Shown here piece by piece: positions 24,028 through 30,959 of a stretch of 30,959 nt of DNA (positions are counted from its first letter, which is position 1; each line of letters begins with the position of its first letter). This DNA comes from an uncultured bacterium (GTDB taxonomy: Bacteria; Cyanobacteriota; Vampirovibrionia; Gastranaerophilales; Gastranaerophilaceae). A program made the translations under genes and the position numbers. A model generated the notes under the pieces. It was given only the letters and a program-made list of their open reading frames with translations. It was not told the origin of the DNA and did no database searches. Location of the stretch: contig OMVC01000003.1 of the NCBI GenBank assembly GCA_900314375.1, positions 1 through 30,959 on the forward strand, given 5' to 3'.

Positions 24028-24303
24028 TTACCCTTGTTTAAACGTGACCCCTTTTGTACCTTTCGGGTACTCCCAATCAAGAGATTTATGTTCGCAGGCA
24101 ATTCTGCATGCTCCACACTCAAGACAATTTTCGTACTTTACAATTAGTTCCTGTTTTTCTTCGCTCCATTCATAAACCTGTGCAGGGCAAATGAACGTAC
24201 AAGCTTTTGTTTCACAATTCTTACAATCTTCTTTATTCGGCTTTAAATGAGATTGAGTGTCGGGTAAATATTTTAATGTAAATAATTTTTTATCTAAACT
24301 CAT
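24028..24303 (-). CDS. fixX: FixX-type ferredoxin-like protein
   Basis: 91 residues from the ATG that overlaps the fixC stop as ATGA; GGAG lies nine bases upstream. Eight cysteines: C27, C30, C35, C39 (C-K-N-C...C-T-F-I-C-P) and C60, C63, C66, C70 (C-L-E-C-G-A-C-R-I-A-C). The segment C-P-A-Q-V-Y-E-W and the end W-E-Y-P-K-G-T-K-G-V-T-F are the FixX pattern. FixX is the iron-sulfur partner of FixC in passing electrons from electron-transfer flavoprotein to quinone. FixA and FixB are not in the window. Confidence 0.93.
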   Translation of the reverse strand: MSLDKKLFTLKYLPDTQSHLKPNKEDCKNCETKACTFICPAQVYEWSEEKQELIVKYENCLECGACRIACEHKSLDWEYPKGTKGVTFKQG

Positions 24304-25595
24304 AATAAAATACTCCATATCAATCTAATTAAAGCCCACATATCTTTCAGCAATTCAATAAATTTTCTGTCCGTAAAAATGCTTTTTATAAATTTATGGT
24401 ACCCCTCTTTTTTAGGAATACTGTTGACTGATGTAAACATTTCAAAAAATGAATTAATTTTATTCAGATAATAACCCATAAAGGCTTTTTTTCTTTCGTG
24501 TGCAATATTCATCAAATCTTTATAGGTCTTTAAATCCTTCATTATAAAAGATTTTTGCAAAGCCTTTTCATATCCTTGGAGCGTCTTTTTAGAAAAATTT
24601 TTCTTGTTCAATGCTTGGATTGCGGTTTCAGCTGCCAATTTACCGCTTATCATAGCAAGATTTGTACCTTCCCAATGAAGATTATTGACAAGCATTGCGG
24701 CATCTCCGACAACCATAACTCCGTTATCGCAAAGTTGAGGGATTTTTCTGTAACCGCCTTCAGGAATCAAATGTGCGCTGTATTCTTTTAATGTTCCTCC
24801 TTCTATTAAAGGTGCAATTGTCGGATGTTGTTTTAGTTGTTCTAAAATTTCAAACGGGCGGTAATTATTTTCCACCAAATCATCCAACGTTACTCCTAGA
24901 CCTATCGTAACAGAGTCAGTATTAGTGTACATAAAACCCAGACCTAAAATCCCCGACATAGCACCGCCAAAAATTTCACCGATAACCCCTTGATTGTTTT
25001 GAACATTGAACCTGCTATTTATGGTTTCTTTATCAAGTTTTATAACTTCTTTTACGCTCAAAGCTACATCTCTTGTTTCGATATCTTTTCTTAATCCTAT
25101 TGAACGTGCTAAAAGTGAATTTACGCCATCAGCCAAGATTACGATATCCGCAAAATAATCTTCTAATTCGGTACGAACGCCGACAACAGTTGTCCCGTTT
25201 TTAATCAATTCTTTTACAACAGTTTCTTCAACAAGGATTACTCCTGCTTTTTTTGCTTCTTCGGCTGCCCATCTGTCAAATTTTGCACGTATTACGGAGT
25301 AACTTACATTGTCTTCTTTTCTGTATGATATTGTCGTAGAATCTTTTTTACCCAATATCATAAATTTATGTTCTATATTACAACGTTCCAAAGGGGCTTC
25401 TGTCTCAAAATTCGGAAATATCTCTTTTGTAGGTTGAGTATAAATTGCTCCGCCAAATACATTCTTACTTCCCGCAAAACTTCCGCGTTCAATTAAAACG
25501 ACCTCTTTGCCTGCCCGTGCTAATGTGATAGCACAAGCTATACCTGCAGGTCCGGCACCTACGACAATTACATCTGTTTTGTTATCTTTTATCAA
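24300..25595 (-). CDS. fixC: FixC-type electron-transfer flavoprotein:quinone oxidoreductase
   Basis: 431 residues from a TTG start with GGGGG upstream; a GTG 19 codons earlier lies before the likely transcription start and is rejected. FAD-binding V-V-G-A-G-P-A-G at 11-18, the E-R-G dinucleotide-fold acid at 37-39, and V-V-G-D-A-A near residue 320 are present. G-G-A-I-Y and the W-E-G-T-N-L-A-M segment are family features. The C-terminal end is hydrophobic (M-W-A-L-I-R-L-I-W-S-I-L-L), likely a membrane contact. Forms fixC-fixX. Substrate path is unknown without the fixAB genes. Confidence 0.92.
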   Translation of the reverse strand: MIKDNKTDVIVVGAGPAGIACAITLARAGKEVVLIERGSFAGSKNVFGGAIYTQPTKEIFPNFETEAPLERCNIEHKFMILGKKDSTTISYRKEDNVSYSVIRAKFDRWAAEEAKKAGVILVEETVVKELIKNGTTVVGVRTELEDYFADIVILADGVNSLLARSIGLRKDIETRDVALSVKEVIKLDKETINSRFNVQNNQGVIGEIFGGAMSGILGLGFMYTNTDSVTIGLGVTLDDLVENNYRPFEILEQLKQHPTIAPLIEGGTLKEYSAHLIPEGGYRKIPQLCDNGVMVVGDAAMLVNNLHWEGTNLAMISGKLAAETAIQALNKKNFSKKTLQGYEKALQKSFIMKDLKTYKDLMNIAHERKKAFMGYYLNKINSFFEMFTSVNSIPKKEGYHKFIKSIFTDRKFIELLKDMWALIRLIWSILL

Positions 25596-25616
25596 AATAG
25601 CCCCCTTTGGATTTAG

Positions 25617-25645
25617 ATTATACAATAAAACAGACTTTGTGTAAA
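25617..25645 (-). promoter_or_regulatory. fixCX promoter
   Basis: TTTACA (25640-25645), 17 bp, TATAAT (25617-25622) on the minus strand, giving a leader of about 15 bases before the TTG start. Confidence 0.75.
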
Positions 25646-25683
25646 ATTGCACAATAAACTATTATATTTTATTTTGCATTTCT

Positions 25684-25692
25684 TGTTATAAT
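25684..25692 (+). promoter_or_regulatory. extended -10 of the TIGR02757 gene
   Basis: TGT-TATAAT; TATAAT is 25687-25692, six bases before the ATG at 25699. There is no room for a ribosome site. Confidence 0.7.
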
Positions 25693-25698
25693 ATGATT

Positions 25699-26463
25699 AT
25701 GATAACAAAATTTGAACTCGACAGATTGGCAGAAAAATATGAAACACAGGATTTTATAAAAGATGATCCTGTTCAATTTATCCACAGATATACAGATAAA
25801 AAAGATATTGAAATAGCAGGGTTTATCTCCTCGCTTGTTGCATACGGAAGCAGAGTTCAATTTATAAAGAAGTTGGATTTTTTGTTTAATAATATTGCAC
25901 AGAACGAACCGCTGAATTTTATTCAGAATTTTGAACCCGAAATTATTGGCGATTTTAATTACAGATTTGGTAAACCTGTTGATTTTATATCAATATTCGA
26001 TATATTGAAACAGTTGTATGTGCACGACAGTCTTGAAGAATTATTCGAGTACGGATATTCAAATAACCGCTTATTTGAAGCGATTGTTGATTATTTTTAT
26101 GCAAGGGCAGGCAAAAATGTCGGACAAGGCTTTTATCATATGATACCTAACCCTAAAAACGGCGGAGCAATGAAGCGTATGTGTATGTATTTGCGATGGA
26201 TGGTTCGCAAAGGTCCGGTTGATGCAGGAATTTGGGATTTTATGCCGTCAAGTGATTTGTATATACCGCTAGATGTTCATGTTGCAAGAGTTTCAAGACA
26301 AATGGGCTTATTAACCAGAAAAGCAAATGATTTCAAATCGGTTATTGAATTAACCGAAAAATTAAAAGAATTTGACTCAAATGATCCTGTCAAATACGAT
26401 TTTGCTATTTTTGGCTATGGTATTGACAAAACAAATCATAGCGTTGCCAATATTTCATCATAA
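25699..26463 (+). CDS. TIGR02757 (DUF2400) family protein
   Basis: 254 residues from the second of two close ATGs; the first, at 25693, sits directly against the -10. Family pattern: D-D-P-V-Q-F-I-H-R-Y near 23-32, D-I-E-I-A-G-F-I-S-S-L-V-A-Y-G-S-R, then R-M-C-M-Y-L-R-W-M-V-R and the end D-P-V-K-Y-D-F-A-I-F-G-Y-G. The fold resembles HhH-GPD DNA glycosylases (K-R-x-x-M-Y-L-R-W-M-V-R and P-L-D-V-H-V-A-R), but function is not established to my knowledge. Its last 28 bp overlap the end of the convergent DUF3326 gene. No ribosome site; probably leaderless. Confidence 0.88.
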   Translation: MITKFELDRLAEKYETQDFIKDDPVQFIHRYTDKKDIEIAGFISSLVAYGSRVQFIKKLDFLFNNIAQNEPLNFIQNFEPEIIGDFNYRFGKPVDFISIFDILKQLYVHDSLEELFEYGYSNNRLFEAIVDYFYARAGKNVGQGFYHMIPNPKNGGAMKRMCMYLRWMVRKGPVDAGIWDFMPSSDLYIPLDVHVARVSRQMGLLTRKANDFKSVIELTEKLKEFDSNDPVKYDFAIFGYGIDKTNHSVANISS

Positions 26464-27413
26464 GTTGCAATTTCTATAATAGAAGATTTATTGTACAATT
26501 TATCTTTGGTTACATCAAGAACAGTTTTATTTTCAACCACCGCATAAGTTTTAATTCCGCGTTTTTCAGCCTCAAAAACAGGAGTTGAACCCAAAGAGTT
26601 GTAAGGCATAACTAAATAATCTACATCAGATATATTTATCCCTTCGGATAAATCTGTTGTAATTTTTGGCGCTTGAGATAACCCAAGCAGAATACAAGGC
26701 AAAAATGTCGGGGTAATATATTCTGATGCGGATTTCGGGTTAACAAGCGAAGGATATATTGAATAATCTACAAAAGCAGGTGAATGTGCGCAAGGAACTT
26801 TGAATTTCATTGAAATATAATGTGAGATTACCGCCTCAACACCGCCAACAGGGTCAACTCCGGAGCCTTGTGAGTATTCAAGATTGTCTTCTTCCGCATC
26901 ATTAAACAGACAAACAATCGCGATTGCATCACATCCTTCCGATAATAAATTTTGGCATGCTTTTTCCAATGTAGAAATATTTTTTATATTACCTGTAGAA
27001 ATACCTTCATCTGTAACATAAAACTCAACACCGACTTCCTCATCTGTGATTGTGTATGATTTAATATTTGTCCCGTAAACAGTTTTTACGGCGTTTTGGG
27101 TATTCAAGTGAATATTTAAAACATCCTGCGGAATTGCTTTATCATAAATTATCCCGATTTTATTATCGACTGATGGAATCAGGTTTACTTCCCCTTTAAA
27201 AAAACTGTCTAAAGTGTAGCCTTCAGTGTATAACATATTTTCAGTTATTCCTGAAAATCCTCCTGCGTTAACGACATTAGGGTTGACAATCAGATTGCTC
27301 TTTTTTGAAAATTTTCTTGCATATACTGACGCATCACCTGCGTATCCGCCAATTGATGCCCCTACTCCTGTCGGTACAATAAATGCTCCTAGTTTTTCAC
27401 TGTTATAACTCAT
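26436..27413 (-). CDS. DUF3326 family protein
   Basis: 325 residues. Starts A-F-I-V-P-T-G-V-G-A-S-I-G-G-Y-A-G-D-A-S at 10-28, the family's glycine-rich hallmark, then N-P-N-V-V-N-A-G-G, Y-T-E-G-Y-T-L-D-S-F and V-D-N-K-I-G-I-I-Y-D. The C-terminal half has D-A-I-A-I-V-C-L-F and G-S-G-V-D-P-V-G-G-V-E-A. DUF3326 is known mainly from cyanobacteria and plants; function not established to my knowledge. GGAG lies nine bases before the ATG. It starts 11 bp inside the amidase gene, so the two are translationally linked. Confidence 0.85.
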   Translation of the reverse strand: MSYNSEKLGAFIVPTGVGASIGGYAGDASVYARKFSKKSNLIVNPNVVNAGGFSGITENMLYTEGYTLDSFFKGEVNLIPSVDNKIGIIYDKAIPQDVLNIHLNTQNAVKTVYGTNIKSYTITDEEVGVEFYVTDEGISTGNIKNISTLEKACQNLLSEGCDAIAIVCLFNDAEEDNLEYSQGSGVDPVGGVEAVISHYISMKFKVPCAHSPAFVDYSIYPSLVNPKSASEYITPTFLPCILLGLSQAPKITTDLSEGINISDVDYLVMPYNSLGSTPVFEAEKRGIKTYAVVENKTVLDVTKDKLYNKSSIIEIATYDEILATL

Positions 27414-28767
27414 TTAAATAGTTCTCCAATCCTGTTACTATTGCTTTTGCAACATCATCTTGAAATTCATTATTTATAAGCAGAGCATTATCTTCAGGGT
27501 CTATTATGTATCCGATTTCGACCAAAATTGATACGGCATTTGTGTTTCGTACAACTGCAAAACTTTCTCCTTTTACTCCGTTATCTTTTGTTCCGGTTCC
27601 TTTTACGATTGAATTTAAAATGCTTTTAGCAAGTTTTTTTGCCTGCGGGTAGAAATAATAAACTTCAGTGCCTCTTATGTTTTTATCAAGTAACGAATCC
27701 GGCAGTGCATTGGCATGAATACTTATAAATATTTCGGAATTATTATCGTTGGCGGTTTTGATTCTGTCATTTAATGAAACATCTCTATCATCCATTCTTG
27801 TCATTATTACATTAGCACCGCGAGCTTGTAATAAGGTTTTAAGTTTTTGTGCGATTTTTAAATTTATATCTTTTTCTTTATGACCTAAACATCCTGTTGC
27901 ACCGTATTCTCTGCCGCCATGTCCTGCATCAATCGTTATTTTCAAGTCTTTTAGTTTCTTATGAGTTTTATTTACTTTTATAACAAGTTCGTTTTTATCA
28001 TTGTAAGCACTTGAATATCCGGATAAATTTCCGTCATGAGCGATTGAGAATTCATAAACTCCGTAAGGATTAATGTCTGAATTTATATTATATATAATTA
28101 AATCCAAACCGTTGGTTGTTTCGGACAGAATATAGGGTAATCTCACACCTTCTGTATTAATAATAAAAGTTTCTTCGATTTTATCCGCATTATATTCTAA
28201 ATTTCTTACCAACCCCTCTTGCAATTGTTTTTTATCTGAAATTTTTACTTGGGATTTGTCAACCCATGCTATATTATCTCGCCCTAAAATAACTTTATAA
28301 AAATTCTTGTATTCCCCAACAGCCTCCAATTCTATCCCGCTTTGAAGATGTTGAAGTCTGTTTAAACCTTTATCTACCGGAGTAGAACGCAATACGGTTT
28401 TGTTATCAGTTGTTATAATAATTTTTTGGTCCCCATAAAATATTGGTTTTGTGTTTTGCGAATAATTCGATTGAATATATTGATTTCTGGTTATTGTATA
28501 AACCTTTTTTTCTATTCCGTTATCTATTAAAAATGTGTTTTTCCCGAAATTAAGATTTACAGGATATTTGAAAGCCCCTGTTGAGTGTAATTTTATACAT
28601 TGACCATTTATTGTTAAATTTTTTGTAACTTTTTCGTTACCTATAAATGCGGTTACGGGAGAATCTATAATTGTGTTATTTGATTTTGGATAAACAATTT
28701 CAAAAGCTTGCGCACTGTTACATAAAAACAAAATTATCCCCAATATGTATAAAGCCGTCTTCCTCAT
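27403..28767 (-). CDS. exported N-acetylmuramoyl-L-alanine amidase, AmiC-like
   Basis: 454 residues. Signal peptide to about residue 21 (L-C-N-S-A-Q-A-F). Residues 25-90 are an unassigned beta-rich region; 118-175 resemble a bacterial SH3 domain (L-R-S-T-P, then I-A-W-V-D-K-S-Q-V). The Amidase_3 domain is at 275-454 with zinc ligands H283 (D-A-G-H-G-G), E298, H351 (S-I-H-A-N) and catalytic E417 (V-E-I-G-Y). Cuts the bond between MurNAc and the peptide in cell separation. No ribosome site; a strong promoter ends seven bases before the ATG. Operon with the DUF3326 gene. Confidence 0.95.
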   Translation of the reverse strand: MRKTALYILGIILFLCNSAQAFEIVYPKSNNTIIDSPVTAFIGNEKVTKNLTINGQCIKLHSTGAFKYPVNLNFGKNTFLIDNGIEKKVYTITRNQYIQSNYSQNTKPIFYGDQKIIITTDNKTVLRSTPVDKGLNRLQHLQSGIELEAVGEYKNFYKVILGRDNIAWVDKSQVKISDKKQLQEGLVRNLEYNADKIEETFIINTEGVRLPYILSETTNGLDLIIYNINSDINPYGVYEFSIAHDGNLSGYSSAYNDKNELVIKVNKTHKKLKDLKITIDAGHGGREYGATGCLGHKEKDINLKIAQKLKTLLQARGANVIMTRMDDRDVSLNDRIKTANDNNSEIFISIHANALPDSLLDKNIRGTEVYYFYPQAKKLAKSILNSIVKGTGTKDNGVKGESFAVVRNTNAVSILVEIGYIIDPEDNALLINNEFQDDVAKAIVTGLENYLNEL

Positions 28768-28774
28768 AGAAAAG

Positions 28775-28804
28775 ATTATACAACAAACCTTGAAAAGCTT
28801 TCAA
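28775..28804 (-). promoter_or_regulatory. amidase promoter
   Basis: TTGAAA (28799-28804), 18 bp, TATAAT (28775-28780) on the minus strand. The -10 ends seven bases before the ATG, so transcription should start at or next to the start codon. Confidence 0.8.
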
Positions 28805-28861
28805 TATAAATTTGTCATACTATACTCTATCTTTTTTGTAAAAAATATGTTAGTATATATC

Positions 28862-28904
28862 TTATATAAGGGGTTACCCCATGTGTGGAACTTTTTTTAA
28901 ATAA
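28862..28904 (+). promoter_or_regulatory. ctp leader with hairpin and 7-codon upstream frame
   Basis: AAGGGG (28868-28874) is followed by a GGGG-TTA-CCCC hairpin (about 28870-28880) and an ATG at 28881 opening a 7-codon frame ending TAA at 28902-28904. It lies about 47 bp before the ctp start. It could be a leader peptide with its ribosome site in the hairpin, or chance. Confidence 0.3.
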
Positions 28905-28950
28905 TTCCGTCAATATTAGAGGTAGGAATTATTGGAGGTTTAAAACAGGA

Positions 28951-30174
28951 ATGAAAAAAATTATAAGTAAAAGCGCGCTATTTTTAGGTTTATTTGTATT
29001 ATCTTTCGGCTGGGTAATAAGTTCAAATGTACAAGCGGCAACACCTGTCGAAATGTATGACAATGTTTGGCGTTTAATCAATTCAAAATATGTTGATCAA
29101 ACAAGCAACGAACAGGATTGGTCAAAATGGCGCCACAAATACGATAACGTAATTAAAACCGACGAAGATGCTTACGTTGCAATTGATACAATGGTTGCAA
29201 GTTTAAACGACCCGTATACCAAATTCTTAAACCCAAAAGAGTTTCAGGAAGAAACAAGTTCCATAAAAGGTTCGCTAAAAGGTATCGGTATACAAATCGG
29301 TGTTAAAGACGGGAAATTGATGGTTATAGCTCCGATTGAAGATACTCCGGCAGAAAAAGCAGGTTTACTTGCAGATGACGAAATTCTTTCAATTGACGGC
29401 GAAAGCACCAAAGGTATTACCGTAGATAAAGCCGCAGACAGAATTCGCGGTGAAGAAGGAACTCAAGTTACTTTAGTTATAAAAAGAAAAGGAGTTGAAG
29501 AACCTCAATCTTATACAATCACCCGTGCAGAAATTGAAATCAAATCGGTTACTCAAAAAGTCCCTACCGAGATAAAAATGCCTGATGATATTTGCTATAT
29601 AAGATTAAGTTCATTTATAAGCAGAAATGCATCTAAAGAAGTAAGAAGCATTATTGAAGCTAATCCTAATAAAAAATCGTATATTATCGATTTACGTTCA
29701 AATCCGGGCGGGTTGTTGAGTAATGCCATTTATATTTCAGATATGTTTTTAAATGGCGGAGATATAGTATCAACAGTAGACCGTGACGGTTATAAAGAAA
29801 CTCAAAAAGCTTCACGCGGAGTTTTGACAACAAAACCTTTAGTTATTTTATTAAATAAAGGTTCAGCATCCGCAAGTGAAATTTTTTCGGGAGCAATGAA
29901 GGATAATAAAAGAGCCGTTTTAGTCGGAACACAATCATTCGGCAAAGGTTTGGTTCAAGAAATCAACAAGTTACCTAATAATGCGGGGGTTAATATTACA
30001 ATTCAAAAATATTTAACTCCGAGCGGTACTGATATTCACAAAAAAGGTATTACCCCTGATGTTATAGTTGAATTGACAGACGAACAGGTAAAAAATAAAG
30101 ACGATGCTCAATTGAAAAAAGCTATTGAAATTGCTCAAAGCTTGCAAAAAGGAACCTATGTAGTTTCAAAATAA
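28951..30174 (+). CDS. ctpA: carboxyl-terminal processing peptidase, S41 family
   Basis: 407 residues; the start at 28951 gives a proper signal peptide (K-K-I-I-S-K then a hydrophobic core, cleavage after V-Q-A-A near 30). PDZ domain at about 105-180 (G-I-G-I-Q-I-G, then P-A-E-K-A-G-L-L-A-D-D-E-I-L-S-I-D-G). Catalytic S307 in G-S-A-S-A-S-E and K332 in F-G-K-G form the Ser/Lys dyad. Trims C-termini of exported proteins, often linked to cell-wall hydrolase control. GGAGG lies 12 bases upstream of the ATG. Ends at a strong terminator. Divergent from the amidase. Confidence 0.95.
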   Translation: MKKIISKSALFLGLFVLSFGWVISSNVQAATPVEMYDNVWRLINSKYVDQTSNEQDWSKWRHKYDNVIKTDEDAYVAIDTMVASLNDPYTKFLNPKEFQEETSSIKGSLKGIGIQIGVKDGKLMVIAPIEDTPAEKAGLLADDEILSIDGESTKGITVDKAADRIRGEEGTQVTLVIKRKGVEEPQSYTITRAEIEIKSVTQKVPTEIKMPDDICYIRLSSFISRNASKEVRSIIEANPNKKSYIIDLRSNPGGLLSNAIYISDMFLNGGDIVSTVDRDGYKETQKASRGVLTTKPLVILLNKGSASASEIFSGAMKDNKRAVLVGTQSFGKGLVQEINKLPNNAGVNITIQKYLTPSGTDIHKKGITPDVIVELTDEQVKNKDDAQLKKAIEIAQSLQKGTYVVSK

Positions 30175-30194
30175 CAAAATTGATTATACAAATG

Positions 30195-30223
30195 AAGTCG
30201 GAAAGAAATTTCCGACTTTTTTA
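30195..30223 (+). terminator. ctp terminator
   Basis: Perfect 10-bp stem AAGTCGGAAA (30195-30204) with TTTCCGACTT (30209-30218), a four-base loop and a run of T after it. Confidence 0.92.
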
Positions 30224-30313
30224 TTTTATATGTTTTGTGTATTATTATCATAGATAGGTAATATTAGTAGGTCGGTATAGCCATGCCGGCACCTTATAAG
30301 AAGGAGAAATGTA

Positions 30314-30959
30314 ATGAAAAAATCAGTAAAAGATTTAGGCGAAATCAAAGGTAAAAGAGCGTTAGTCAGAGTTGATGTTAACGTACCTTTGGATGAAAAC
30401 AAAAACGTAACGGATGATACAAGAATTCAAGCAATCGTTCCTACCGTAAATTATTTAACAGAACGCGGAGCACGTGTTATTCTTATGGCACACTTGGGCA
30501 GACCAAAAGGTGAAAGAAATATGGAATTCTCACTTGCACCTGTTGCAAAATATATGTCAAAAGTTTTCGGACAAGAAATCGTATTTATTCCATCTGTTGA
30601 AGAAGCTCCGGCTTATGTTGAAAAATTACAAGACGGTCAAATCGCTTTATTGGAAAATATCAGATTCTACAAAGCTGAAGAAGCAAAAGATGACGATATG
30701 ACTTTTGCAAACGAAATTGCAAAATTGGGTGATTTCTATGTAAATGACGCATTCGGTGCGGCTCACAGAAACCACACTTCAACCGCTAAACTTGCAAAAG
30801 TTGTAAAACCGGCAGTTTCAGGTTTGTTGATGGAAAAAGAAATCAGATGTTTATCAAATGCTTTAGATAATCCTACAAGACCGTTTACGGCAATTGTCGG
30901 CGGCGCTAAAGTTTCTTCTAAAATTGGTGTTTTAGAAAACTTGTTAGACAAAGTTGATA
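30314..30959 (+). CDS. pgk: phosphoglycerate kinase, 3' end outside the window
   Basis: 215 residues visible, cut by the window end. Transfers phosphate from 1,3-bisphosphoglycerate to ADP in glycolysis. R-V-D-V-N-V-P-L at 19-26, the M-A-H-L-G-R-P-K-G loop near 58-66, L-L-E-N-I-R-F-Y near 115-122, D-A-F-G-A-A-H-R near 145-152 and I-V-G-G-A-K-V-S-S-K-I at about 196-206 are the N-domain signatures. AAGGAG lies seven bases before the ATG at 30314; an ATG at 30309 reads directly into TAA and is not used. A GC-rich hairpin (about 30273-30294) lies in the leader. Confidence 0.97.
   Translation, partial: MKKSVKDLGEIKGKRALVRVDVNVPLDENKNVTDDTRIQAIVPTVNYLTERGARVILMAHLGRPKGERNMEFSLAPVAKYMSKVFGQEIVFIPSVEEAPAYVEKLQDGQIALLENIRFYKAEEAKDDDMTFANEIAKLGDFYVNDAFGAAHRNHTSTAKLAKVVKPAVSGLLMEKEIRCLSNALDNPTRPFTAIVGGAKVSSKIGVLENLLDKVD

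Noticed and set aside
25596..25652. GTG start extending FixC by 19 residues
   Set aside because: It would start before the predicted transcription start, and the extra residues do not fit the family's short N terminus.

Overview
The window is AT-rich, densely coded bacterial DNA with short gaps and no recognisable tRNA, rRNA, insertion sequence or CRISPR array. Two proteins point to the cyanobacterial lineage: a Ycf23/DUF561 protein (6444-7202) and a DUF3326 protein (26436-27413), both families known mainly from cyanobacteria and plastids. Nothing photosynthetic is present. Low GC, many TPR proteins and a fermentative-looking gene set fit a non-photosynthetic Melainabacteria/Gastranaerophilales-type gut bacterium. 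That placement is inference, not measured.

Layout. 1-4157: end of a TPR gene, a NagZ-like glycosidase, an unknown 198-residue protein, rpsO with a structured leader, and a Ser/Glu-rich protein with one annexin-like repeat. 4364-7202: an XRE/zinc-ribbon regulator, thymidine kinase, a secreted trypsin-like protease and ycf23. 7249-13236, minus strand: a large M16 metallopeptidase, then a secreted TPR protein translationally overlapping a tRNA-dihydrouridine synthase. 13237-15420: a gap with a candidate C/U-rich small RNA, yidD, prs, and a 370-bp noncoding element built almost wholly of hairpins. 15421-18123: secreted TPR protein, mscS-rlmH, rpsT, and a small conserved-looking protein. 18254-20033: an unrecognised HExxH protein and plsY. 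20086-23512, minus strand: metF-deoC-holA-holB, probably co-transcribed. 23579-25595: a small protein with an internal duplication, and fixC-fixX. 25699-30959: a TIGR02757 protein, an amidase-DUF3326 pair, a C-terminal processing protease and the start of pgk.

Functional themes are cell-wall turnover (NagZ-like, amidase, Ctp), nucleotide supply (prs, tdk, deoC), replication (holA, holB), translation (rpsO, rpsT, rlmH, dus) and lipid synthesis (plsY). Promoters of sigma-70 type are easy to see. Several genes have the -10 hexamer only 6-9 bases before the start codon and no Shine-Dalgarno sequence, which suggests leaderless mRNAs beside conventional ones.

The least explained structures are the hairpin array (14931-15300) and the orphan terminator with C/U-rich sequence (13350-13417). 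The HExxH protein, the annexin-like protein and the duplicated 124-residue protein are the most interesting unassigned genes.
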